Shown: positions 34,070 to 41,096 of the stretch, one piece after another
How positions within the stretch are numbered: the stretch's first letter is position 1
Layout of the letters: every line of letters starts with the position of its first letter
NCBI GenBank assembly: GCA_052298855.1
Contig: DAVZXP010000002.1
Coordinates: 201,315 to 265,314 of the forward strand
Source of the DNA: Fimenecus sp052298855
Lineage (GTDB): Bacteria > Bacillota > Clostridia > Oscillospirales > Acutalibacteraceae
Length of the DNA: 64,000 bases
Reading direction: 5' to 3'
Position numbers and translations under genes: made by a program
Notes under the pieces: model-generated
Databases searched by the model: none
The model's input: the letters and a program-made list of their open reading frames with translations, nothing else
What the model was told of the DNA's origin: nothing

Positions 34070-34096
34070 ATTTGAGCACTTGAGAAAAGTAAATAT

Positions 34097-34173
<77 letters not shown>

Positions 34174-34176
34174 CCA

Positions 34177-34218
34177 TAGGACACTAAAAATGATACAATT
34201 TTTAGTGTCCTACTTTTT
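34177..34218 (+). terminator. terminator of the initiator tRNA
   Basis: TAGGACACTAAAAAT pairs with ATTTTTAGTGTCCTA over 15 bp with a short loop, followed by CTTTTTG. Confidence 0.8.
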
Positions 34219-34241
34219 GTCTCTTCAGCACAGAAATAAAT

Positions 34242-34263
34242 CCTCGGTTCAACCGGGGGAAAT
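34242..34263. repeat. short dispersed palindrome, copy 1
   Basis: CCTCGGTT and AACCGGGG form a near-perfect stem around one base. The core CGGTTCAACCGGGGGAAA recurs at 63971-63988 with one difference. Confidence 0.5.
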
Positions 34264-34286
34264 AGAAATAATTGAATTAGAAAGAA

Positions 34287-34314
34287 TTGACTTGGTTATA
34301 TATATTGGTAAAAT
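34287..34314 (+). promoter_or_regulatory. candidate promoter of the small orphan gene
   Basis: TTGACT (34287-34292), a 16-bp spacer and TAAAAT (34309-34314), 22 bases before the ATG at 34337. Confidence 0.45.
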
Positions 34315-34336
34315 AAAATAAAAAAGGGTGAATTTT

Positions 34337-34624
34337 ATGGAACAGGTTTTACTTGAAAAAATTAAGAAACTTGGGATAAAAGAATTTGAGAATTTTAATT
34401 CTTTAAATCTTATGGATGGAAATTACTTGAATATAGAATGTATACTTCCTAATGGGGATAAAACTAAAATTCTTGATAACGATACACAATACTATGCAAA
34501 ACAGATTGATATTGAAGGAAGCGATAAATGTTATGGTGTAGCTGCTAATGAAAAGTTTATTGCTGTATATAAATATGGTTGTAATGGCGAAAATGCAGAA
34601 CTTGTACTATGGAAAAAAATATAA
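34337..34624 (+). CDS. hypothetical 95-residue protein in an AT-rich island
   Basis: It is not recognised. The protein starts MEQVLLEKIKKLGIKEF and ends NAELVLWKKI. It is soluble, slightly acidic, with alternating hydrophobic residues that suggest a small alpha/beta fold; no known motif is visible. AAAGGGTG precedes the ATG at a good distance, and a candidate promoter and terminator flank it. Codon use is more AT-rich (TTA, AAT, ATA, TAT) than in neighbouring genes, which fits horizontal acquisition. Confidence 0.65.
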   Translation: MEQVLLEKIKKLGIKEFENFNSLNLMDGNYLNIECILPNGDKTKILDNDTQYYAKQIDIEGSDKCYGVAANEKFIAVYKYGCNGENAELVLWKKI

Positions 34625-34651
34625 TTTCGATATTGATAAATATATAATTGT

Positions 34652-34684
34652 GTCAGTGTATTAAAAACACACTGACTTTTTTAT
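34652..34684 (+). terminator. terminator of the orphan gene
   Basis: GTCAGTGT (34652-34659) pairs with ACACTGAC (34669-34676), followed by TTTTTTAT. Confidence 0.65.
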
Positions 34685-35089
34685 ATTTTTAGTTAAGAGT
34701 GAAATCGTAGTTTTTATCAAAAAAGTTTTATAAAAAACATAAATATACTATCAGTGTAATATGAGTTATATGATATATCAAGATGTTTTTCTTTCAGTAT
34801 ATTTTCAGCATTTTTCTGTTATCTATCTAAATAATGTTTTTTATTTTATACTAAAAATATTTGTTAGTTGTTTTAATGATAGTTTTGACTTTTATTAGGA
34901 ATCTAGAGAAACTTCTTTTAGATTTTTGACTTTATCCATTTTACAAGTTTATATATTTTCATATAAACTACCATTCTAAATTTTACTTATGACTTTTATC
35001 TAAATAAATAATAATTTTATAGTATTATAAGCTTATTGTTCCATTTATAAAGTTAAAGAACAAGGAAAAATATTTGAAACATTTTTGGT

Positions 35090-35145
35090 GGTCATATTTT
35101 CAAGTACAGGGTCACATTTTTGAACGGGTGGTCACATTGTATCAA
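35090..35145 (+). repeat. three direct repeats with a 20-bp period (possible IS21-like end)
   Basis: GGTCATATTTTCAAGT (35090), GGTCACATTTTTGAAC (35110) and GGTCACATTGTATCAA (35130) recur at exactly 20-bp intervals. IS21-family ends carry several such internal repeats of the GGTCA-ATTTT type, so this may be the relic of an insertion sequence end. No transposase gene is nearby. Confidence 0.5.
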
Positions 35146-35401
35146 ATATGCAGTACAAAGACATAAAAAACCTGTCTTTATGGCAGGTTTATTTTTTTGT
35201 TTAGGGTTATGGGCACGACGAGCGTGCTCGTTGAGACGAGCTCACACTCCGCTGCCGGTGGCAGAAAAAGGAGTGAAAAAACTGACAACACGGAAATATA
35301 ACACAAATTAAAATACCAATTAAATGTCAATTCAAAAAATTATTTCTCAACCTGTTATTGACTTTATTGACTATTTTATATATAATATTTAAGCGTGATT
35401 T

Positions 35402-35488
35402 GCTGGTGTGGCGAAATCGGCAGACGCAAGGGACTTAAAATCCCTCGGTAGCAATACCGTACCGGTTCAAGTCCGGTCACCAGCACCA
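35402..35488 (+). tRNA. tRNA-Leu(TAA)
   Basis: Acceptor stem GCTGGTG/CACCAGC, D-arm TGGCGAAATCGGCAGACGC, anticodon loop CTTAAAA with anticodon TAA at 35436-35438, a long class II variable arm (TCGGTAGCAATACCGT), T-arm CCGGTTCAAGTCCGG, and an encoded CCA. Confidence 0.96.
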
Positions 35489-35526
35489 AACAACCTCCAT
35501 TGCTTAATTGCAGTGGGGGTTGTTTA
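35489..35526 (+). terminator. terminator of tRNA-Leu(TAA)
   Basis: AACAACCTCCATTGC pairs with GCAGTGGGGGTTGTT across a TTAATT loop; TTACTTTT follows. Confidence 0.65.
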
Positions 35527-35585
35527 CTTTTATATATTTAACATTTTCTATCTTAAAATATTTTCAGGAATTTTTCAAAATTCTA

Positions 35586-35614
35586 TTGACAAATAATCGG
35601 TTTGGTGTTACTAT
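35586..35614 (+). promoter_or_regulatory. promoter of the amino acid ABC transporter
   Basis: TTGACA (35586-35591), a 17-bp spacer and TACTAT (35609-35614). Directly after it the half-site TTAGCAC occurs twice, 9 bp apart (from 35616), and CTTTA...TAAAG can pair near 35630, so a repressor may bind here. The regulator is unknown. Confidence 0.5.
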
Positions 35615-35681
35615 GTTAGCACATTAGCACTTTACCACGATAAAGCAGTTTGAATTTTTCGATAATTTGGAGGAGAAAACA

Positions 35682-36470
35682 ATGAAAAAAGTAATTGCAG
35701 TTATTTGCGCATTTGCTCTTGTGGCTTGTATGTTTGCAGGTTGCGGAGCTAAGAAAACAGAAACCTCGGACCTTGAATACGTTAAGGAAAAAGGTACTTT
35801 GGTAGTAGGTATTACAGAGTTTGAGCCTATGGACTACAAAAAAGCAGGCAGTGATGAATGGGTTGGCTATGATGCTGATATGGCAAGAGCTTTTGCAAAG
35901 AGCCTCGGCGTTGATGTAAAATTTGTTCTTATTGATTGGGACAACAAAGCGTTAGAGCTTTCCGATAAGAAGATTGACTGTGCATGGAACGGTATGACTC
36001 TTACCGATGAGGTTAAATCATCAATGGATTGTACAAAAGCTTATTGCAACAACGGTCAGGTTGTTATTGTTAATAAGGACGTAGCCGATAAGTATAACAC
36101 CGTTGAAGCATGTAAAGATCTTAAATTTGCTGTTGAGGCAGGCTCGGCAGGCGAAAAAGCAGCTAAGGAGAACGGCTTTAACATAACCTCTGTTTCCGAT
36201 CAGGCATCTGCTCTTTTAGAGGTTAAATCAGGCACATGTGACGCTGCCGTTATCGACAGACTTATGGCGGCTGCAATGGTAGGCGAGGGAACAAACTACG
36301 CAAACCTTACTTATACGGTTAATCTTTGCGACGAGGAATACGGTATCGGCTTCCGTAAGGGCAGCGACCTTGTTGAGAAAGCAAATGAGTTCTTGGCAGC
36401 TTCGGCAGCAGACGGTACAATGGAAAAGATAGCTGAACAATACGGCGTTCAGGCCTCGATTATTAAATAA
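35682..36470 (+). CDS. amino acid ABC transporter substrate-binding lipoprotein
   Basis: This family 3 solute-binding protein (262 residues) carries a lipoprotein signal peptide with lipobox FAGC and lipidated C21, so it is anchored outside the membrane. The family pattern is visible in LVVGITEFEPMDYKKAG, WVGYDADMARAFAKSLGV, KKIDCAWNGMTLT and YGIGFRKGSDL. GGAGGAG precedes the ATG at 35682. It is followed by its permease and ATPase. Ligands of close relatives include cystine, glutamine and arginine; the sequence does not settle which. Confidence 0.92.
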   Translation: MKKVIAVICAFALVACMFAGCGAKKTETSDLEYVKEKGTLVVGITEFEPMDYKKAGSDEWVGYDADMARAFAKSLGVDVKFVLIDWDNKALELSDKKIDCAWNGMTLTDEVKSSMDCTKAYCNNGQVVIVNKDVADKYNTVEACKDLKFAVEAGSAGEKAAKENGFNITSVSDQASALLEVKSGTCDAAVIDRLMAAAMVGEGTNYANLTYTVNLCDEEYGIGFRKGSDLVEKANEFLAASAADGTMEKIAEQYGVQASIIK

Positions 36471-36500
36471 GATAAGCTTATCAAAAATGAATATATTTTC

Positions 36501-36535
36501 CGAACAGAGAATACTTAGGTACTCTCTGTTTCGGT
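36501..36535 (+). promoter_or_regulatory. intercistronic stem-loop in the transporter operon
   Basis: CGAACAGAGAATAC and GTACTCTCTGTTTCG form a stem with one bulge and one mismatch. There is no T-run. Such stems after binding-protein genes often raise the amount of the binding protein relative to the permease. Confidence 0.5.
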
Positions 36536-36550
36536 GTGTTAGGAGTTATT

Positions 36551-37240
36551 ATGAGTCAGTTCGCAGAACAGTTCCCGATAGTTTTCAATGCGTTGAACGT
36601 CGGTTTCCTGCAAACCTTCAAATTGTTTATTTTTACATTGGTCGGTTCAATTCCACTCGGCTTGCTTATGTCGTTTGGCTCAATGTCAAAGTTTAAGCCG
36701 TTAAGAGTACTTATTAAAGTTTTAGTTTGGATTGTAAGAGGCTCGCCGCTTATGATTCAGCTTCTTATTATCTTTTATTTCCCCGGTCTTGTTTTCGGCG
36801 TTCAGCTTTGGGGAGGCGGAGAAAGCGGAAGATTTTTGGCGGCGTGCGTAGCGTTTATAATCAACTATGCGTGCTATTTTTCCGAGATATTCAGAGGCGG
36901 TATTGTCAGCGTTCCCAAAGGACAGCAGGAGGCAGGTATCGTACTCGGTATGTCTAAATCACAAATCTTTTTCAAGGTAACGCTTCTTCAAATGATAAAG
37001 AGAATTATTCCTCCGCTTTCAAATGAGATTATTACTCTTGTAAAAGATACATCGCTTTCAAGAATTATCGCTTTGCAGGAGATTATTTGGGCGGGTCAGT
37101 CGTTTATGAAAGGCTCACACGGTATTTCGGGCGTTATTTGGCCTTTGTTCTTTACGGCGGTTTATTATCTTGCGTTTAACGGCGTTTTGACTGTTCTTTT
37201 CTCAAAGCTTGAAAAGAAGCTTGATTATTTTAAGGTATAA
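36551..37240 (+). CDS. amino acid ABC transporter permease
   Basis: The permease (229 residues) has about five membrane segments and the HisM-type features of polar amino acid permeases: VWIVRGSPLMIQLLIIFYFPGLVF and the ATPase-contact loop EIFRGGIVSVPKGQQEAGIVLGMS (EAA motif). AGGAG lies 6 bases before the ATG at 36551. With one permease gene, the channel is probably a homodimer. It ends 11 bases before the ATPase gene. Confidence 0.93.
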   Translation: MSQFAEQFPIVFNALNVGFLQTFKLFIFTLVGSIPLGLLMSFGSMSKFKPLRVLIKVLVWIVRGSPLMIQLLIIFYFPGLVFGVQLWGGGESGRFLAACVAFIINYACYFSEIFRGGIVSVPKGQQEAGIVLGMSKSQIFFKVTLLQMIKRIIPPLSNEIITLVKDTSLSRIIALQEIIWAGQSFMKGSHGISGVIWPLFFTAVYYLAFNGVLTVLFSKLEKKLDYFKV

Positions 37241-37251
37241 GGGGGAGCGAA

Positions 37252-38049
37252 ATGAATATATTGGAAATAAACGATTTACGTAAAACGTTTGATGATAACC
37301 AAGTGCTTAAAGGCGTTTCGCTTACTCTTGAGGAAGGCAAGGTTATGTCGCTTATCGGCTCGTCGGGAAGCGGTAAAACAACTCTTTTGAGATGCATTAC
37401 AGGTCTTGAAAAGGCTGACAGCGGTATAATCAAGGTTGCCGGCAACACTCTTTTTGACGGCGAAAAGGCAGGAAAACGTACAAGCGAGGAAAACAGAAAA
37501 AATCAGCTGCTCACGGGACTTGTGTTTCAGAACTTCAATCTTTTTCCGCAGTACAGCGTTTTGAAAAATGTTACGCTTGCAAAAGAATTACTTTTGAAAG
37601 AGGAATTCAAGGCAAAAAAGGTTGATAAAGAAGAAAGAAAAAAACAGCTTACCGCACTTGAGGAAGAAGCAAAGTCAATTATTGCAAGTGTCGGTCTTGC
37701 GGAAAAGCTTGACGCTTATCCGTGCGAATTGTCGGGTGGTCAGCAGCAGAGAGTTGCCATTGCAAGAGCGCTTATGCTTTCTCCCAAGCTTTTGTGCTTT
37801 GATGAGCCGACCTCTGCACTTGACCCTGAAATTACGGGTGAGGTGTTAAAGGTAATTTCAAATCTCGCAAAAGAGGGCAGAACAATGCTTATCGTTACTC
37901 ACGAAATGGGTTTTGCCAAAAGCGTTTCCGATAAGGTTGTGTTTATGGACGACGGCGTGCTTGCCGAGCAGGGTACTCCCGAGGAAATCTTCGACGCACC
38001 TAAAAGCGAGCGACTTAAAAGCTTCCTTAATTCAACATTGAGAATGTAA
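37252..38049 (+). CDS. amino acid ABC transporter ATP-binding protein
   Basis: The ATPase (265 residues) shows Walker A GSSGSGKT (36-43), Q-loop FQNFNLFPQYSVLKNV, signature LSGGQQQR, Walker B LLCFDEPTSALDPE and H-loop IVTHEMGFAKSVSDKV. It is a GlnQ/HisP-type subunit. An insert of about 25 charged residues (KEEFKAKKVDKEERKKQLTA) after the Q-loop makes it longer than the usual 240 residues. GGGGAG precedes the ATG and a terminator follows the gene. Confidence 0.94.
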   Translation: MNILEINDLRKTFDDNQVLKGVSLTLEEGKVMSLIGSSGSGKTTLLRCITGLEKADSGIIKVAGNTLFDGEKAGKRTSEENRKNQLLTGLVFQNFNLFPQYSVLKNVTLAKELLLKEEFKAKKVDKEERKKQLTALEEEAKSIIASVGLAEKLDAYPCELSGGQQQRVAIARALMLSPKLLCFDEPTSALDPEITGEVLKVISNLAKEGRTMLIVTHEMGFAKSVSDKVVFMDDGVLAEQGTPEEIFDAPKSERLKSFLNSTLRM

Positions 38050-38054
38050 AAGTT

Positions 38055-38082
38055 TAAACCTCTCATCTTTGAGAGGTTTTTA
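38055..38082 (+). terminator. terminator of the amino acid transporter operon
   Basis: AACCTCTC, a short loop and GAGAGGTT are followed by TTTATTG. Confidence 0.75.
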
Positions 38083-38111
38083 TTGAATTTAATGTAAATA
38101 TATGGTAATAT
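38083..38111 (+). promoter_or_regulatory. candidate promoter of the envelope protein pair
   Basis: TTGAAT (38083-38088), a 17-bp spacer and TAATAT (38106-38111), 24 bases before the start codon. Confidence 0.4.
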
Positions 38112-38135
38112 TAAACCAATAAATTGCGGAGGAAT

Positions 38136-38882
38136 ATGAAGCTTATGAATAAATGTATGTCTGTATGCAGGACTGTTGCATTGCTTCTTATACTTATTTT
38201 AACGTTTGGCTTTACTGTCTTTGCAGAACCCGAGGAAGGTGGTACAGAAGCACAGCCTCCCGAAGCTGTGACAACAGAACAGCAGGAAGAACAGCCTGAT
38301 TCGCCTAAGCCCGAGGCACAGCAAAATAACAAAAAATCCTCAAACAGCGATCTTGCTTCTTTGAGCGTTATCGGTAAAAGGCAAGATGGGTCAAGTGTTG
38401 AAATTCAGCTTTCGCCCGAATTTAGGCGTTCGACGAGGACGTATTCGATTTCTGTTCCTTATGATGTGGTAAGTCTTGAAATCAATGCTGTTGCCGCCGA
38501 CGGTAAATCGAGAATTGATATTCCGAAGGGCTATCTTACTCTTGATGTAGGCTCAAATAAATCCTTTGTCTATGTTATTGCCGAAAACGGTGCAAGACGT
38601 ACTTATCAGATAAACAGCGTCAGAGCTTCCGAGGAAACAACAGTACCTGTTGAAACGGTAACCGCAGAGCCTCAAACTCAAGCACAGCCGACTACCGAAC
38701 CTCAAGCTGTCAATAATGTAACACAAACAGAGGCGACATTAAACATACCCGTTGAAATTGAAAATACGCATAGCATTTATTATAAGCTTGCTATTGCATT
38801 TGCTGTTGTAGGTTTGGCTTTACTTGTTGTTGCCGTTGTTTTGTTTTACAGAAACAAGAGATTAAGGGAGGGCAGGTTTTAA
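38136..38882 (+). CDS. membrane-anchored extracellular protein with a cadherin-like beta-sandwich domain
   Basis: The protein (248 residues) has an N-terminal signal peptide (ending near FTVFA), a proline/glutamate/glutamine-rich stretch, then at about 70-160 a cadherin-like beta-sandwich domain (LASLSVIGKRQDGSSVEIQL, TYSISVPYDVVSLEINAVA, YVIAENGARRTYQINS). A threonine/glutamine-rich linker leads to a C-terminal membrane span (LAIAFAVVGLALLVVAVVLFY) and a short basic tail. It is therefore a type I membrane protein with its domain outside. The ATG at 38136 follows GGAGGA. Its stop overlaps the start of the next gene (TAATG). The function is unknown. Confidence 0.82.
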   Translation: MKLMNKCMSVCRTVALLLILILTFGFTVFAEPEEGGTEAQPPEAVTTEQQEEQPDSPKPEAQQNNKKSSNSDLASLSVIGKRQDGSSVEIQLSPEFRRSTRTYSISVPYDVVSLEINAVAADGKSRIDIPKGYLTLDVGSNKSFVYVIAENGARRTYQINSVRASEETTVPVETVTAEPQTQAQPTTEPQAVNNVTQTEATLNIPVEIENTHSIYYKLAIAFAVVGLALLVVAVVLFYRNKRLREGRF

Positions 38883-39184
38883 TGAAAAAGATTGTCTATG
38901 AGGAATGTCCGTACTGCGGCTCAAGGATGCTGGCATACGGTTATCAAACCGAAAATGCTTGTGCTTATACCGATGTCAGAGGCGGAGTTTTCGGCTCTCA
39001 AATTGTTCATACAATTTGCAAGGATTGCGGAAGCATAGTTTACAGCAGCGTTTTAAGACCTGAAATTTTCAAAGAGTTTCTTGACCCCGAAAGCAAGAAA
39101 ATTTATGAGGAACAGGAAAAAGCAAAGCCTAAAAAAGAAAAAGAGGGCATATTGGAAATCATTGTTGATGATGAGGAAAAATAA
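38882..39184 (+). CDS. small zinc-ribbon protein of unknown function
   Basis: This protein of 100 residues has two CxxC pairs, EECPYCGS near the N-terminus and CKDCGS near 45, likely to bind one zinc ion. A charged, lysine- and glutamate-rich C-terminal half (EEQEKAKPKKEKEGILEIIVDDEEK) follows. It is cytoplasmic. The ATG overlaps the preceding stop codon, so it is translated together with the membrane-anchored protein; a cytoplasmic partner role is possible but not shown. Confidence 0.75.
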   Translation: MKKIVYEECPYCGSRMLAYGYQTENACAYTDVRGGVFGSQIVHTICKDCGSIVYSSVLRPEIFKEFLDPESKKIYEEQEKAKPKKEKEGILEIIVDDEEK

Positions 39185-39201
39185 TTTAACAGCAATTTTT
39201 T

Positions 39202-39230
39202 ACAGGAGGCAAATTTGTCTCCTGTTTTTA
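39202..39230 (+). terminator. terminator of the envelope protein pair
   Basis: ACAGGAG and CTCCTGT close a stem of at least 7 bp, followed by TTTTATTTT. Confidence 0.75.
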
Positions 39231-39238
39231 TTTTATGG

Positions 39239-39267
39239 TTGACAAAACAGTATCACAAGCATATAAT
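39239..39267 (+). promoter_or_regulatory. promoter of the MarR operon
   Basis: Exact TTGACA (39239-39244), 17-bp spacer, exact TATAAT (39262-39267). Confidence 0.8.
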
Positions 39268-39286
39268 CATTCTAAATAGAACGATT
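39265..39286. promoter_or_regulatory. palindromic operator, probably for the adjacent MarR regulator
   Basis: A 22-bp inverted repeat with arms AATCATTCTA and TAGAACGATT (one mismatched position per arm pair) overlaps the end of the -10 box and the transcription start. Its position suits autorepression by the MarR protein encoded directly downstream. Confidence 0.6.
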
Positions 39287-39300
39287 GTTAGGAGATAAAT

Positions 39301-39750
39301 ATGTTCTTTTGGGATAAGCACAAAACCATAACGACCTGTTATGAATTGCTTTCGAGCAAGGTTTGTGATGAATACGGTCTTACTCAAATGCAGTATGATA
39401 TTCTTATGTTTCTTCACAATAACCCTCAGCATAATACTGCTGCCGATATTGTAAAAATCAGAAAGTCAACAAAATCCCATGTTTCAACCTCGTTAAAGGG
39501 GTTGGAGGACAGGGGGCTTATTAAACGACTTCAAAGCGTAGAAAATAAAAAGCATATTGAAATCGTCCTTTTGGAAAAGGCGTACCCGATTATTGAAGAT
39601 GGAATAAAGGCTCAAAAAGACTTTGCGAGCTATGTTTTAAGCGGTTTGACAAATGAGGAAAAGCAGATTTGTATGTCGGTTTTTGATAAGATTTGCTGTA
39701 ATGCAGATGAATACTTAAAGAATCATTCGGAGCTGGAAAATGAAAAATAA
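39301..39750 (+). CDS. MarR-family transcriptional regulator
   Basis: The regulator (149 residues) has the winged helix-turn-helix: LTQMQYDILMFLHNNPQHNTAADIVKI, the recognition helix KSTKSHVSTSLKGLEDRGLI and the wing KRLQSVENKKHIEIVLLEKA. GGAG lies before the ATG. It heads a unit with a broken membrane protein gene and a flavodoxin gene and probably represses it through the palindrome in its promoter. The inducer is unknown. Confidence 0.88.
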   Translation: MFFWDKHKTITTCYELLSSKVCDEYGLTQMQYDILMFLHNNPQHNTAADIVKIRKSTKSHVSTSLKGLEDRGLIKRLQSVENKKHIEIVLLEKAYPIIEDGIKAQKDFASYVLSGLTNEEKQICMSVFDKICCNADEYLKNHSELENEK

Positions 39751-39844
39751 GCTTTATGTTAAAAAGAGAACGCTGCTGTTGATTGCGGGAATTATATTTG
39801 CTAAGAATTATATTTGTTATAACAAATTAAATACAAAGGAGTAA
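39740..39844 (+). pseudogene. truncated remnant of a small membrane protein (34 codons)
   Basis: An ATG overlapping the end of marR, with GGAG 7 bases before it, opens MKNKLYVKKRTLLLIAGIIF and then stops after NYICYNKLNTKE. The start looks like the first membrane helix of a multi-pass protein; the rest is missing. A 12-bp direct repeat, GAATTATATTTG, occurs at 39789-39800 and 39805-39816, consistent with a deletion or duplication at this place. It may also be a real short peptide that couples translation to the next gene. Confidence 0.45.
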
Positions 39845-39848
39845 TTGT

Positions 39849-40534
39849 ATGAAAGAAAAAAGTTATAAACCGCAGGTGCCGGATGTTATGGAAGCGATAT
39901 TTGACGCTTGTTATTTAACATTTGACTTAATTGCGGGAATTTTATTCTTCGTATTCTCAAAGGGCAACGTTTTGTTTATCCTTTACGGAATACTTACATT
40001 TACGCTTTGCGGCGGAGATGCATTTCACTTGGTTCCGAGAATTATCAGGGCAGGTCGTGGAAGTAGTGAAAAATCAACAGACAGTTGGGCATAGGTTTGC
40101 AGGTATCATCAATTACAATGACGGTATTCTATATAATCTTACTCTACATTTGGAAGCTTACATTTCCCGAAATCAGCGCACCCGTTGCGATTGAGGCTAT
40201 AATTTGGATTTCCGCCGTTATCAGAATTGTTATTTGCTTCCTTCCTCAAAATAATTGGTGTAGTGAAGACGGTAACATGAAGCTTTCTGTTATAAGAAAT
40301 GCTGTTTTTGCGGTTACGGGTATCGGAGTTATCATTCTTTATGCAATTTCAGGCAATGCAAACGGTTATCATATGACAAGAATGGTTGCGGCTATAATTA
40401 TTTCGTTTGGCTGCTATCTTCCCGTTACGTTATTCAGCAAAAAGATGCCTAAAATCGGCTTGCTTATGATTCCGAAAACCTGCGCTTATATCTGGGTAAT
40501 CGTAATGGGCTTGCAGCTTTTATTCCGTGATTAA
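39849..40534 (+). pseudogene. multi-pass membrane protein split by a frameshift
   Basis: Two overlapping frames belong to one membrane protein of about 225 residues. The first (39849-40094, 81 codons, AAAGGAG ribosome site) covers YKPQVPDVMEAIFDACYLTF to GRGSSEKSTDSWA-stop. The second (40085-40534) continues in the -1 frame with LGIGLQVSSITMTVFYIILLY and further membrane helices, and has no ribosome site of its own. The frames can be joined only in the short overlap at about 40067-40095, which contains the run GAAAAATC; one more A there would restore a single frame. Together they give about seven membrane segments. The break may be a real mutation, a sequencing error or a slippage site. Confidence 0.7.
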
Positions 40535-40552
40535 TGAAAAGAGGTATATTTT

Positions 40553-41056
40553 ATGCAAAATGAAAGATATTCTATTTTGTTCAGCAGCTTAACGGGCAAC
40601 ACAAGATACCTTGCAGATGCTCTTAAAGCGGCTTTACCAAAGGATAAATGTGATTATTTCGGTGAAATAACCGACGATTTACCCGAGTCTGATATTATAT
40701 ATGTCGGATTTTGGACCGATAAGGGGGTGGCAGACGGTAAGGCATTAGAATTACTTAAAAAGCTCAAAAATAAGAAAATATTTTTATTCGGTACGGCAGG
40801 CTTCGGCGGCAGCGACGAGTATTTCGAGAAAATCGTTTCCAAAACTAAGGAAGCTATTGACGAAAGCAACACTGTTATCGGCGAATATATGTGTCAAGGC
40901 AAAATGCCGCAGTCTGTAAAAGACCGATATATCAAAATGAAAGAGCAAGCAAATTGTCCTCCGAATATTGATATGCTGATTGAAAATTTCGACCGAGCAT
41001 TATCGCATCCTAATAAGGATGATTTGGACAAGCTTGTTGAAGCAGCAGTCAAATAA
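40553..41056 (+). CDS. flavodoxin-family protein
   Basis: The protein (167 residues) has the flavodoxin FMN-phosphate loop near the N-terminus (LFSSLTGNTRYLADAL) and the flavin-contacting loops YVGFWTDKGVAD and FGTAGFGGSDEYFEK. It is likely to carry FMN and donate electrons. It is the last gene of the MarR unit, 18 bases after the broken membrane protein, with AAGAGG upstream. Its partner enzyme is not visible. Confidence 0.85.
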   Translation: MQNERYSILFSSLTGNTRYLADALKAALPKDKCDYFGEITDDLPESDIIYVGFWTDKGVADGKALELLKKLKNKKIFLFGTAGFGGSDEYFEKIVSKTKEAIDESNTVIGEYMCQGKMPQSVKDRYIKMKEQANCPPNIDMLIENFDRALSHPNKDDLDKLVEAAVK

Positions 41057-41060
41057 AACA

Positions 41061-41096
41061 AAAATGACCTACAATTATTTGTAGGTCATTTTTTAT
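41061..41096. terminator. bidirectional terminator
   Basis: AATGACCTACAA, a short loop and TGTAGGTCATT with A- and T-runs on either side. It serves the flavodoxin gene and the convergent DUF1294 gene. Confidence 0.85.

Larger units (their letters stand above)
34625..35401. other. AT-rich gene-free stretch between the orphan gene and tRNA-Leu
   Basis: This stretch of about 780 bases contains no convincing gene. It holds the terminator at 34652-34684, about 400 bases of very AT-rich sequence with nothing recognisable, the 20-bp-period repeat at 35090-35145, an orphan terminator-like stem at 35169-35198, and a GC-richer patch at about 35208-35265 with short hairpins (GACGAGC, GCTGCCGGTGGCAG). 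An open frame of 63 codons there has no ribosome site. The mix looks like mobile-element debris. Confidence 0.55.

Noticed and set aside
35120..35311. 63-codon open frame in the AT-rich island
   Set aside because: It has no ribosome site, includes a terminator-like stem and part of the 20-bp-period repeats, and its arginine-rich translation looks like non-coding sequence.
35408..35596. 62-codon open frame over tRNA-Leu
   Set aside because: It is read through the tRNA gene and its terminator.
39301..41056. Bilirubin-reductase type operon (MarR, reductase, flavodoxin)
   Set aside because: MarR and flavodoxin genes are present, but the gene between them is a frameshifted membrane protein and no reductase is encoded.
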